A stretch of 6,679 nt of DNA from Roseiflexaceae bacterium (GCA_947462525.1 CANHPK010000087.1:1-6679), one strand, 5' to 3'; shown: positions 1-6,616, numbered from the stretch's first letter. The notes: generated from the letters alone by a model not told the origin. Program-made: numbers and translations.

Positions 1-341
1 GCACGGACGATGTAGTCCGTGAACGCAGGATCCTCTTCGTCTTCGACGATTGGTGGCTCACCAATGCTGTCGATGACATCTGCAATCAACCACCCATCGA
101 GTGCGAGCACTCCGAAGCGCGGCTGGCGATAGAGCGCCAAACTACGGGCATGATATGCATCGATGCTCGTCAGCGTCTCTTGTACACTCTGCCGTTCACG
201 GCGCGCTGCTTCCATCGCAGCACGGATTTCGGTCATCTCTGCAGTATCTGGTGTTGCTTCAATCGCCGTCCCCACACAACGCGTATATGCCGCATGTGTG
301 TAGGCCGTAGAACGTCGTGCAGGACGTTGTGGATTCGACAT
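1..341 (-). CDS. Hypothetical protein, 3' end cut by window edge
   Basis: The reading frame is open from an ATG at 341 to the left edge (113 codons plus two bases, no stop), so the C-terminus is missing. The start is supported by an AGGAG seven bases upstream of the ATG on the minus strand and by a plausible promoter further upstream. The visible protein begins with a basic, proline-containing segment (R6, R9, R10). Next comes a charged, probably helical stretch at about residues 34-60, rich in E, R and A and possibly a short coiled coil. A hydrophobic segment (FGVLALDGWLIADVI, 76-90) follows, then an acidic patch (EPPIVEDEEDP, 95-105). I see no signal peptide, metal-binding motif or known family signature, so I give no function. 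It is divergently transcribed from the CpXC gene, with 190 bp between the two starts. Existence of the gene is fairly sure; its role is unknown. Confidence 0.75.
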   Translation of the reverse strand, partial: MSNPQRPARRSTAYTHAAYTRCVGTAIEATPDTAEMTEIRAAMEAARRERQSVQETLTSIDAYHARSLALYRQPRFGVLALDGWLIADVIDSIGEPPIVEDEEDPAFTDYIVR

Positions 342-367
342 TATGATGCTCCTGAACGGTTTGGATA

Positions 368-382
368 CGTATAGTCTATACG
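368..382. promoter_or_regulatory. Perfect 15-bp palindrome, candidate operator
   Basis: CGTATAG-T-CTATACG is a perfect inverted repeat with 7-bp arms around a single central base. It lies in the divergent intergenic region and covers the proposed -10 box of the leftward gene. Both the position and the symmetry suit a dimeric repressor site. It could also be a chance consequence of a TATA-like -10. No regulator gene is visible in the window. Confidence 0.4.
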
Positions 383-401
383 CTGCACGCAAATCTCGCA
401 A
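373..401 (-). promoter_or_regulatory. Probable sigma70-type promoter for the left-edge gene
   Basis: Read on the minus strand, TTGCGA (396-401) is a reasonable -35 box and TAGACT (373-378) a moderate -10 box, with a 17-bp spacer. The start of transcription would fall near 366, giving a leader of about 25 bases that contains the AGGAG of the gene starting at 341. An alternative -10, TATAGA (375-380), has a less favourable 15-bp spacer. The 15-bp palindrome at 368-382 overlaps either choice. Confidence 0.45.
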
Positions 402-489
402 CTCATGCGTTCTGTGACTCGTTTTCGTGGCGCGTCCTGATATCAGCGTGTAATCGTGCAATGGGCAAGCACCATCACGAGATTCTCGG

Positions 490-511
490 TAAAATACATG
501 CATTGTTGCAT
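490..511 (+). promoter_or_regulatory. -10-like box and small inverted repeat upstream of the CpXC gene
   Basis: TAAAAT at 490-495 matches the sigma70 -10 consensus at five of six positions and lies 36 bp upstream of the CpXC start codon. No convincing -35 box is found 16-18 bp further upstream, so a promoter here is tentative. Directly downstream, ATGCA-TTGT-TGCAT (498-511) forms a 5-bp inverted repeat around the likely transcription start. It is short enough to be coincidence. Confidence 0.35.
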
Positions 512-531
512 TTGCTTGTGAAAGGATTCTC

Positions 532-1833
532 ATGACTTCCGCACCCCCACAAATGGCCCAAGTCGCCTGCCCGAGTTGTCAAACCCCGATCCGGGTCGGT
601 GTCATAAATTTTATCGATGCCAACGAACAACCGCAACTCAAAAGCATCTTGGTGGGAGGACGGCTCAACTCCGCCCAATGCACCGCATGTGGTGCACCCA
701 TCAGCCTGGCGGCACCGTTGGTCTATCACGATGCAACCAAGCAGTTCTGCTTTGTCCACATCCCACAGCAACTGATGGCCAGTGCCAAAGGTGCTGAGGT
801 CGAACGCTTCGTGGGGAGCATCACAGGGATGCTGATGCAAAGCTTGCCGGCAGAGTTGCCCAAGGGGTACCTCCTCTCGCCACGCAAATTCTTGACCATG
901 CAGACGCTCATCGAAGCAGTCCTCGAAGGTGACGGCATCACCAAAGAAATGATGGCCACCCAACGAAAGCGCATCGAAATCATCAGTCAGTTGCTTGAAG
1001 GTATGTCAATCAGTGATGCAGCCCTGCTCGACGCCCTACAAGCCAATCAAGCAGACATAGACGACGAATTCAAATCGACGTTGGCAGCATTCGTCGACGC
1101 CAGTGCCATGAGTGGTGACCAAGAGGGTATGGCACAACTCGCTGCGTTACAAGCAAAAGTCACCCAATTCATTGGTGGTGATGCAACCATTGCATACGAG
1201 TTGCTCATCGAACAACTCCGTACTGCACCCGATGATGATGCCGTTCGTGTATTAATGCAGACCAATCAAGAGACCATCGACTATACGTTTTTTGACATCT
1301 TCAATGCGAAAATCCTCGCTGCGCAGGACGCCGAGGACGAAAACACCGCAACAACGCTCAGCACGCTTCGGGCACGCATCCTGGCACTCTACGAAGAAAT
1401 CCAAGCAAACCTCGAAGCGGCCTACACCCGTGCCGGCCAAATCCTCGATGCCGTCTTTGCTTCAGACGACATGACGGCCACGCTGACTGCACACCTCAGT
1501 GAGCTCGACGAGGTCTTCGACATTTTGCTCGATGGCCAACGCACGATGGCAGAGCGTGCCGGCGATGACGCAGCAGTGGCTCGTCTCACCGAGATTATCG
1601 CACTGACGGCTCAGGTGAAGGACGCTGCCCTTACACCCGATGCCCGCGCCGTCCGAGCACTCCTAGACAGCGACAACCCGACGCGCTACATCCGCGAAAA
1701 CATCGCGTCCATAACGGGCGGCGTCGTCAAACAACTCAACGAAATCTCAGAGGAATACACCCTCAAAGGCAAAACCGAAGACGCCGACCGGGTGCGCCGC
1801 ATCGCCCGCGAAGCCGGGGCCATGTTGTTCTAG
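532..1833 (+). CDS. CpXC-domain zinc-ribbon protein with helical repeat C-terminus
   Basis: This 433-residue protein has an N-terminal CpXC domain (about residues 9-150). The paired cysteines CPSC (C13, C16) and CTAC (C50, C53) form a probable zinc ribbon. They are followed by family-typical wording such as LVYHD (63-67), QSLPAELPKGYLL (103-115) and ISQLLEG (151-157). CpXC domains are of unknown function; I associate this long form with Chloroflexota. The rest (about 154-433) is predicted mostly helical, acidic and alanine/leucine rich, and appears to hold four diverged repeats of about 60 residues (154-214, 225-287, 304-362, 377-433). No signal peptide or membrane segment is visible, so it is probably cytoplasmic. 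The start is supported by AAAGGA five bases before the ATG. Its stop codon overlaps the SD of the GNAT gene, so the two are probably co-transcribed and translationally coupled. The domain call is firm; the biological role is not known. Confidence 0.88.
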   Translation: MTSAPPQMAQVACPSCQTPIRVGVINFIDANEQPQLKSILVGGRLNSAQCTACGAPISLAAPLVYHDATKQFCFVHIPQQLMASAKGAEVERFVGSITGMLMQSLPAELPKGYLLSPRKFLTMQTLIEAVLEGDGITKEMMATQRKRIEIISQLLEGMSISDAALLDALQANQADIDDEFKSTLAAFVDASAMSGDQEGMAQLAALQAKVTQFIGGDATIAYELLIEQLRTAPDDDAVRVLMQTNQETIDYTFFDIFNAKILAAQDAEDENTATTLSTLRARILALYEEIQANLEAAYTRAGQILDAVFASDDMTATLTAHLSELDEVFDILLDGQRTMAERAGDDAAVARLTEIIALTAQVKDAALTPDARAVRALLDSDNPTRYIRENIASITGGVVKQLNEISEEYTLKGKTEDADRVRRIAREAGAMLF

Positions 1834-1842
1834 GAGCATCGC

Positions 1843-2724
1843 ATGTTCATGACGCGCTCCTATGAGCAGCCTGAAGACTTTGTGGCGATGCAGCGCCTCG
1901 TCGCACGCATGTGGTTTCAGCAGGCACCGTATGTGTATGCGCTGCCGGGTGATTTGTCGTGGTGGCGTGCCGCCACCCCCGATGATACAGGCATTCGCGG
2001 TACTACCCTGTGGTACCTTGACGACGCCCTCGTCGGGTTTGTGTGGCGTGCCGGAGACGATGCGGACATCTTCTATGACACTGCTGTCCCAGGACTCGCA
2101 TCGGCGATCTTGGCGGAAGTTGCCGCCAAGACTCCTCCAACAGGACTCGTCTATGCATTTGATCGCCATGTGGATCGTACGGACCTGTTGCGACGATTGG
2201 GCTATCACAAGGGAGAACCGATCTTTCGGATGCACCTGATGGACCCGAACGACGCACCACACCACGAGATTCCGCAGGGTTGGGAGGTTTGTCCGCTGCC
2301 GGCGGGCGATGCAGCCAATCAAGACCGTTCTGATGCGCAACGAAGTTCGTTCCAAAGCACCAAAATGACCCCTGAACGGTATGCATTTGCGCGCTCACTG
2401 CCCGGCTATACCGGCGACTGGGATCTCGTGTTGCGCTCCCCAGCCGGCGACATTGCCGCATTTGTAACGATCTGGGTAGACCATACCTCACAGACTGCCC
2501 ACTTCGAACCCGTCGGTTGTGTGCATGCATACAAACGTCAAGGATTGACCCGAATATTGCTTTGCGAAGCCCTGCACCGTTTAGCACGGGCCGGCATATC
2601 GACGGTCGGTGTGCTCAGCGCCCCACTTTCGGCAGAGCATCCTGCAGGCTGGCTCTACGAATCGTGCGGGTTCCATCTGATTGACCATATCGCACAATGG
2701 TCCCGGGTATCTCAAGACGCATAG
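1843..2724 (+). CDS. Tandem GNAT-family N-acetyltransferase
   Basis: This 293-residue protein fits a two-domain GNAT layout, as in mycothiol-synthase-like enzymes. GNAT enzymes move an acetyl group from acetyl-CoA to an amine. The C-terminal half (about 145-290) carries the recognisable fold: FEPVG (221-225), a CoA-loop-like segment YKRQGLTRILL (230-240), and LYESCGF (271-277), typical of the last strands. The loop is imperfect: K231 stands where Q/R is usual and T236 where G/A is usual, with G234 kept. The N-terminal half ends in RRLGY (117-121), which resembles a GNAT C-terminus, but it shows no acetyl-CoA loop and is probably a degenerate domain. ATG 1843 is preferred over ATG 1849 because AGGAG (1832-1836) lies six bases before it. 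That SD overlaps the CpXC stop codon, implying coupling, with a 9-bp gap. The substrate cannot be told from sequence, and activity is likely but not certain. Confidence 0.85.
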   Translation: MFMTRSYEQPEDFVAMQRLVARMWFQQAPYVYALPGDLSWWRAATPDDTGIRGTTLWYLDDALVGFVWRAGDDADIFYDTAVPGLASAILAEVAAKTPPTGLVYAFDRHVDRTDLLRRLGYHKGEPIFRMHLMDPNDAPHHEIPQGWEVCPLPAGDAANQDRSDAQRSSFQSTKMTPERYAFARSLPGYTGDWDLVLRSPAGDIAAFVTIWVDHTSQTAHFEPVGCVHAYKRQGLTRILLCEALHRLARAGISTVGVLSAPLSAEHPAGWLYESCGFHLIDHIAQWSRVSQDA

Positions 2725-2733
2725 TGGTATACT
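2725..2733 (+). promoter_or_regulatory. Extended -10 promoter for ppa and the Nudix gene
   Basis: TGG-TATACT has the TGn extension (2725-2727) and a five-of-six -10 match (2728-2733), beginning directly after the GNAT stop codon (2722-2724). No good -35 is seen at 16-18 bp, as is common for extended -10 promoters. Transcription would start near 2740 and give a leader of about 26 bases with the ppa SD. No terminator lies between the GNAT gene and ppa, so read-through from upstream is also likely. Confidence 0.5.
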
Positions 2734-2765
2734 GCCTGTAGTAATCTTGCTGAACGGAGCCGCGC

Positions 2766-3320
2766 ATGAATCTCTGGCACGAACTTGACCCAGGTCCAAG
2801 CTGGCCTGAAGTCATCAATGTCATCGTCGAAATTCCCAAAGGCTCCCGCAACAAATACGAATTCCACAAGCGCACCGGTGCATTCAAACTCGACCGCGTG
2901 CTCTATTCGGCCGTCCACTACCCTGGTGACTATGGATTCACCCCGCAGACGTACTACGACGACCAGGACCCATTGGACGTGTTGGTGATGACCAATCTCC
3001 CGACGTTCACCGGTTGTATTGTCGAGGCGCGTCCAATCGGCTTGTTCAAAATGCTTGATCGTGGCGAGCCGGATGACAAAATCCTGGCCGTCCTCCACTA
3101 CGATCCCTTCTTTTCGGACTATACCGACTTCACCCAACTCCCGAGTCACTACATCCGCGAAGTCGAACACTTCTTTAAGGTCTACAAAGACCTCGAAGGC
3201 GGTCGTGTCGAGCCTATCGGCTGGGACAACGCAGCCGTCGCCAAAGAACGCATACGCTATGCGGTCAATCGCTATTGGGATATGCGGGCCGGCCGTGTCG
3301 ACAAGACACCATTGATGTAA
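2766..3320 (+). CDS. ppa: Inorganic pyrophosphatase, family I (soluble)
   Basis: The enzyme hydrolyses pyrophosphate to two phosphates in the cytoplasm. It pulls forward PPi-releasing reactions such as nucleic acid synthesis and tRNA charging. The 184-residue length is normal for family I. The signature DQDPLDV (66-72) gives metal ligands D66, D68 and D71. By comparison with the E. coli enzyme, the other active-site residues are present: E22, K30, E32, R44 (LDRV), Y56 (GDYGF), D98, D103 and K105 (in DRGEPDDK), and Y140-K141 (in HFFKVYKDLEG). No key residue appears missing. The start is fixed by GGAG (2756-2759) six bases before the ATG. It lies 41 bp after the GNAT gene, with its own extended -10 promoter in the gap. 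The Nudix gene follows closely, its SD overlapping the ppa stop, so the two are probably expressed together. Confidence 0.97.
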   Translation: MNLWHELDPGPSWPEVINVIVEIPKGSRNKYEFHKRTGAFKLDRVLYSAVHYPGDYGFTPQTYYDDQDPLDVLVMTNLPTFTGCIVEARPIGLFKMLDRGEPDDKILAVLHYDPFFSDYTDFTQLPSHYIREVEHFFKVYKDLEGGRVEPIGWDNAAVAKERIRYAVNRYWDMRAGRVDKTPLM

Positions 3321-3333
3321 GGGGGCCGTCCTG
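3318..3333 (+). promoter_or_regulatory. Shine-Dalgarno and CTG start codon of the Nudix gene
   Basis: AAGGGGG (3319-3325) can pair with the 16S 3' end along seven bases, one of them a G-U wobble. It lies five bases before an in-frame CTG at 3331. The SD begins inside the ppa TAA stop (3318-3320), which suggests translational coupling. Between the in-frame TGA at 3313-3315 and GTG 3421 there is no in-frame ATG, GTG or TTG, so CTG is the only conventional near-cognate choice that keeps the conserved N-terminus. Confidence 0.6.
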
Positions 3334-3780
3334 TCATTCACATCAGCACCAGACCGCGATCAACGCACCGCATATTCTGCCGGTGGGATTGTCTATCGCA
3401 CGCAGGCTGGGTTCATCGATGTGGCGATGATAGCGACACACAACGGCAAGCGCTGGGGCTTACCAAAGGGGCATGTCCGTCGGGGCGAAACATCCGAAGC
3501 CGCCGCCCTACGTGAAATCGCCGAAGAAACGGGACTCCACGGCGTTGTCCAAACCCATCTCACCACAATCGAGTACTGGTTCCGTATCGGCACATTGCGC
3601 ATTCACAAATACGTCGACTTATTTCTGGTGCAGTACACCCTCGGCGATATCCAACCACAACCGAGCGAAGTCGATGCAGCAGAGTGGGTAGACATCGAAT
3701 CTGCGATTGCACGTGCCTCGTTCCAGCGGGAACGTGATGCATTATCGAGTGCACGGCTGATTCTCAGCACCCCACGATGA
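3331..3780 (+). CDS. Nudix hydrolase, probable CTG start
   Basis: Nudix enzymes hydrolyse nucleoside diphosphates linked to another group X, using Mg2+. From CTG 3331 the protein has 149 residues, a normal single-domain length. The Nudix box is complete at residues 47-69: GHVRRGE, then seven residues, then REIAEETGL, matching GX5EX7REUXEEXGU. It is preceded by WGLPKG (42-47). The stretch SAGGIVYR (16-23) is the usual first strand of the fold and lies upstream of the nearest conventional start (GTG 3421, which would give 119 residues). This is why I extend the gene to CTG 3331, supported by the AAGGGGG five bases before it. The WGLPKGH wording and the EVDAAEWVDIESA segment resemble the MutT/Ap4A hydrolase branch, but the substrate cannot be assigned. 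It is 10 bp downstream of ppa and ends just before the terminator hairpin. The family is certain; the start is likely. Confidence 0.9.
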   Translation: MSFTSAPDRDQRTAYSAGGIVYRTQAGFIDVAMIATHNGKRWGLPKGHVRRGETSEAAALREIAEETGLHGVVQTHLTTIEYWFRIGTLRIHKYVDLFLVQYTLGDIQPQPSEVDAAEWVDIESAIARASFQRERDALSSARLILSTPR

Positions 3781-3788
3781 CCAACCAA

Positions 3789-3826
3789 AAGCACCCCTCT
3801 GGCTCGGTGGAGCCAGAGGGGTGCTT
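3789..3826. terminator. Bidirectional intrinsic terminator hairpin
   Basis: AAGCACCCCTCTGGCTC (3789-3805) and GAGCCAGAGGGGTGCTT (3810-3826) are perfect 17-bp complementary arms around a 4-base loop, GGTG. The hairpin fills the gap between two convergent genes, 8 bp after the Nudix stop and 9 bp beyond the sdhB stop. The U-tract is short either way: TTTT on the minus-strand transcript, and only TT then CGTCATATATT on the plus strand. It should therefore work better for the sdh operon, with the strong stem compensating for the plus direction. Confidence 0.9.
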
Positions 3827-3835
3827 CGTCATATA

Positions 3836-4594
3836 TTAGTCGACCGAAGACCCGCCAGAAATCGTTGCAGACAACAAATCACGGTTCAACCGACCAATGA
3901 AGTGCAGCCCGATTTCTTTTGGACATGCCGCAGAACACTCACCGATGTTGGTGCATCCACCGAATCCAGCGGCGTCCATTGTCGCTACCATGTTCAACAC
4001 ACGCGTCTTGCGTTCGGGTTGACCCTGTGGCAACAATCCCAAATGTGCCACTTTGGCAGAGGTAAACAGCATCGCAGATGCGTTGGGACACGCAGCGACA
4101 CATGCACCACAACCGATGCATTGTGCAGCATCAAATGCCAAATCAGCATTTTCTTTGGCAATCGGTGTACTGTTCGCGTCTGGCGCGCTGCCGGTCGCAG
4201 CCGAGATGTAGCCACCCGCGCGAATAATGTTGTCAAATGACCCGCGATTGACAACCAGGTCTTTGATCACCGGGAACGCTTTGGCTCGCCACGGCTCTAC
4301 CGTGATTTCATCGCCGTCTTTGAACGACCGCATATGCAATTGGCACGTCGTCGTCGCGAGTTGGCCGCCGTGCGCTAGCCCGTTGATCATCACGCCACAG
4401 GAACCACAAATTCCTTCACGGCAATCATGATCGAAGGCAACCGGCTCTTCGTTTTTTGCGATGAGCTGCTGGTTCAACACATCGAGCATCTCGAGGAACG
4501 ACATATCCGGCGAGACGTGGTCGACCTGGTATTTGACGAGTCGTCCAGATGCGTTTGCACCTTTCTGACGCCATACATTGATGGTAATTTTCAT
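3836..4594 (-). CDS. sdhB: Succinate dehydrogenase iron-sulfur subunit
   Basis: This is the electron-transfer subunit of complex II, passing electrons from the FAD of SdhA to quinone at the membrane anchor. The 252-residue protein has an N-terminal plant-type ferredoxin domain with CREGICGSC (C58, C63, C66) and C84 in TTTCQLHMR for [2Fe-2S]. In the C-terminal domain, CIGCGACVAACP and CTNIGECSAACP supply the other clusters. By comparison with E. coli SdhB, C159, C162, C165 and C224 bind [4Fe-4S], and C169, C214 and C220 bind [3Fe-4S]. All eleven ligands are present. Wording such as EPWRAKAFPVIKDLVV (100-115) fits the menaquinone-linked SdhB/FrdB type, so fumarate reductase is an alternative direction. 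The start is clear: GGAGGAG (4601-4607) lies six bases before the ATG. The gene begins 20 bp after sdhA and is the last of the operon. No sdhD follows before the terminator. Confidence 0.96.
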   Translation of the reverse strand: MKITINVWRQKGANASGRLVKYQVDHVSPDMSFLEMLDVLNQQLIAKNEEPVAFDHDCREGICGSCGVMINGLAHGGQLATTTCQLHMRSFKDGDEITVEPWRAKAFPVIKDLVVNRGSFDNIIRAGGYISAATGSAPDANSTPIAKENADLAFDAAQCIGCGACVAACPNASAMLFTSAKVAHLGLLPQGQPERKTRVLNMVATMDAAGFGGCTNIGECSAACPKEIGLHFIGRLNRDLLSATISGGSSVD

Positions 4595-4614
4595 ACGACG
4601 CTCCTCCGGTCGAC

Positions 4615-6585
4615 TTACTTATAGCTACGGGTGGCGAGTTTGATGTTCTCGAATTGAAGCTGTTCGCGATGCAACACTGCTTGGCTTGGGTCACCGAAAT
4701 GCTCCCATGCGGCCACATAGCAGTACTCGTCGTCGTTCCGCAGTGCTTCACCCTCGTCGGTCTGACTCTCTTCGCGGAAGTGGCCGCCACATGATTCAGC
4801 CCGTTCGAGCGCGTCACGAACCATCAGTTCACCCAGTTCGATGAAGTCTGCGACGCGACCGGCCTTCTCGAGCTCTTGGTTGAGTTCGTTGCCAGACCCG
4901 AGGACACGCACATCGCTCCAAAACTGCTCACGCAGTGCCGGCAACAATGTCAATGCCTTTTTGAGGCCTTCTTCGGTGCGTGACATACCGCAGTATTCCC
5001 ACATGATGTTGCCCAACTCACGATGGAACGAATCAACGCTGCGCGTGCCATTGATGGTCAAGAACTTCTGAATGCGTTCTTTGACTGCATTGACAGCCTC
5101 GCTGACTGCGGGGTGTGCAGGATCTATTGGATCATACCCACCGGTCGCCACGTAGTTACCGATGGTCGATGGGAGCACAAAGTACCCGTCGGCCAAGCCT
5201 TGCATCAACGCACTCGCACCGAGCCGGTTTGCACCGTGGTCCGAGAAGTTCGCTTCGCCGCCGACAAACATCCCTGGGATAGTCGACATGAGGTTATAGT
5301 CTACCCACAAGCCACCCATCGTGTAATGGACGGCTGGGTAAATGCGCATAGGCCCTTTGTAGGGGTTTTCGCCGGTAATACGCTCGTACATGTCAAACAA
5401 GTTCCCGTAGCGTGCCCGGACGGTCTTTTCGCCCAACCGTTTGATTGCGGCGCTGAAATCGAGATACACGCCCAAACCGCCAGGTCCGACTCCAAGCCCG
5501 TCGTCACACACCATTTTGGCGGCGCGTGACGCGATGTCACGTGGTGCCAAATTGCCGTAGCTCGGGTACCGGCGCTCGAGGAAGTAGTCTCGCTCGTCCT
5601 CGGGGATCTTGTCGGGGGAGCGGGTGTCGCCAGCCGTCTTGGGCACCCACACACGACCGTCGTTGCGCAACGACTCAGACATGAGGGTCAACTTCGACTG
5701 ATGATCGCCGCTGACGGGGATACAGGTGGGGTGAATTTGCGTGTAGCATGGGTTCGCAAAAAACGCCCCACGCTTGTGTGCACGCCATGCCGCGGTCACG
5801 TTACAGCCCATGGCATTGGTCGACAGATAGTACACATTGCTGTACCCGCCGGTTGCCAAAATCACTGCATCGCCCAGATGCGACTCGATTTCACCGGTCA
5901 CCATATCGCGGGTCACAATGCCGCGTGCACGGCCGTCGATGATGATGAGATCGAGCATTTCGGTACGCTCATTGAGCTGTACGGTACCGGCGGCGACTTG
6001 GCGACTCAACGCTGCATAGGCACCGAGCAACAACTGCTGACCGGTCTGGCCACGTGCATAAAACGTGCGTGAAACCTGCGCGCCACCGAATGAACGATTA
6101 TCGAGGTAACCACTATACTCACGGGCAAACGGCACACCCTGCGAGACACACTGGTCGATGATGTTGACACTCAACTCGGCCAAGCGATAGACGTTGGCCT
6201 CGCGGGCGCGGAAGTCACCACCCTTGATGGTGTCATAGAACAACCGCTGTACACTGTCGCCGTCGTTGCGATAGTTTTTGGCTGCGTTGATTCCACCCTG
6301 TGCCGCAATACTATGGGCGCGACGGGCACTGTCCTGGTAACAGAACGCCTTGACGTTATACCCTTGCTCACCCAATGTCGCTGCTGCCGCACCACCTGCA
6401 AGGCCTGTGCCGACCACGATAATCGTGTGCTTGCGGCGATTGGCTGGATTCACCAGCTTCATATCGAATTTGTGTTTCGACCACTTTTGTTCAATGGGGC
6501 CAGCAGGGACATTTGCATTCAGGCGCGCATCGGTGTATTCGACCGGCTTCCGCGTTTCGACCTGTGGTTTTGTTTCTACGGTCAT
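4615..6585 (-). CDS. sdhA: Succinate dehydrogenase flavoprotein subunit
   Basis: The catalytic subunit of complex II oxidises succinate to fumarate using covalently bound FAD. The FAD-binding GTGLAGG is at 59-65. H91 in RRAHSIAAQGG is the expected flavinylated histidine. Active-site candidates by comparison with E. coli are H285 (QIHPT), E304 with S303 in place of the usual threonine, R349 (the proton-shuttle arginine in PRDIASR), H420 (VHYTMGG) and R454 (GANRLGASAL). GGEANFSDHG (442-451) is the second FAD-contact segment. At 656 residues it is longer than the E. coli protein (588), partly through about 50 residues before the FAD motif. That is typical of the clade found with a single cytochrome b anchor and menaquinone. 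No active-site loss is seen. The start at 6585 has GGAG (6594-6597) eight bases upstream. It lies 31 bp after sdhC and 20 bp before sdhB, in one operon. Fumarate reductase activity cannot be excluded. Confidence 0.96.
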   Translation of the reverse strand: MTVETKPQVETRKPVEYTDARLNANVPAGPIEQKWSKHKFDMKLVNPANRRKHTIIVVGTGLAGGAAAATLGEQGYNVKAFCYQDSARRAHSIAAQGGINAAKNYRNDGDSVQRLFYDTIKGGDFRAREANVYRLAELSVNIIDQCVSQGVPFAREYSGYLDNRSFGGAQVSRTFYARGQTGQQLLLGAYAALSRQVAAGTVQLNERTEMLDLIIIDGRARGIVTRDMVTGEIESHLGDAVILATGGYSNVYYLSTNAMGCNVTAAWRAHKRGAFFANPCYTQIHPTCIPVSGDHQSKLTLMSESLRNDGRVWVPKTAGDTRSPDKIPEDERDYFLERRYPSYGNLAPRDIASRAAKMVCDDGLGVGPGGLGVYLDFSAAIKRLGEKTVRARYGNLFDMYERITGENPYKGPMRIYPAVHYTMGGLWVDYNLMSTIPGMFVGGEANFSDHGANRLGASALMQGLADGYFVLPSTIGNYVATGGYDPIDPAHPAVSEAVNAVKERIQKFLTINGTRSVDSFHRELGNIMWEYCGMSRTEEGLKKALTLLPALREQFWSDVRVLGSGNELNQELEKAGRVADFIELGELMVRDALERAESCGGHFREESQTDEGEALRNDDEYCYVAAWEHFGDPSQAVLHREQLQFENIKLATRSYK

Positions 6586-6616
6586 ACCAGATACTCCATT
6601 ATGTCTACTTCAGGTG

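Noticed and set aside
2..21. Inverted repeat CACGGAC/GTCCGTG with a 6-base loop
   Set aside because: It lies within the coding frame of the left-edge gene, has only 7-bp arms and no U-tract, so it is likely chance.
101..374. Small plus-strand open frames (101-310, 150-374) near the left edge
   Set aside because: They lie opposite the well-supported leftward gene, have no SD and show low-information, Cys/Arg/His-rich composition typical of shadow frames.
2681..2698. TTGACC box near the end of the GNAT gene as a -35 for ppa
   Set aside because: It is 41 bp upstream of the TATACT box, far beyond a usable spacer, and no -10 lies at 16-18 bp.
2712..3341. Long open frame antisense to ppa (209 codons, minus strand)
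   Set aside because: It lies wholly opposite the certain ppa gene, has no recognisable motif and looks like a codon-bias shadow. Similar long shadows occur opposite the CpXC gene (475-963), across its end and the GNAT gene (1747-2355), and opposite sdhA (5023-5529, +).
3421..3780. GTG 3421 as the Nudix start
   Set aside because: It would remove the conserved SAGGIVYR strand and has no good SD just upstream. CTG 3331 keeps the strand and has a well-placed SD.
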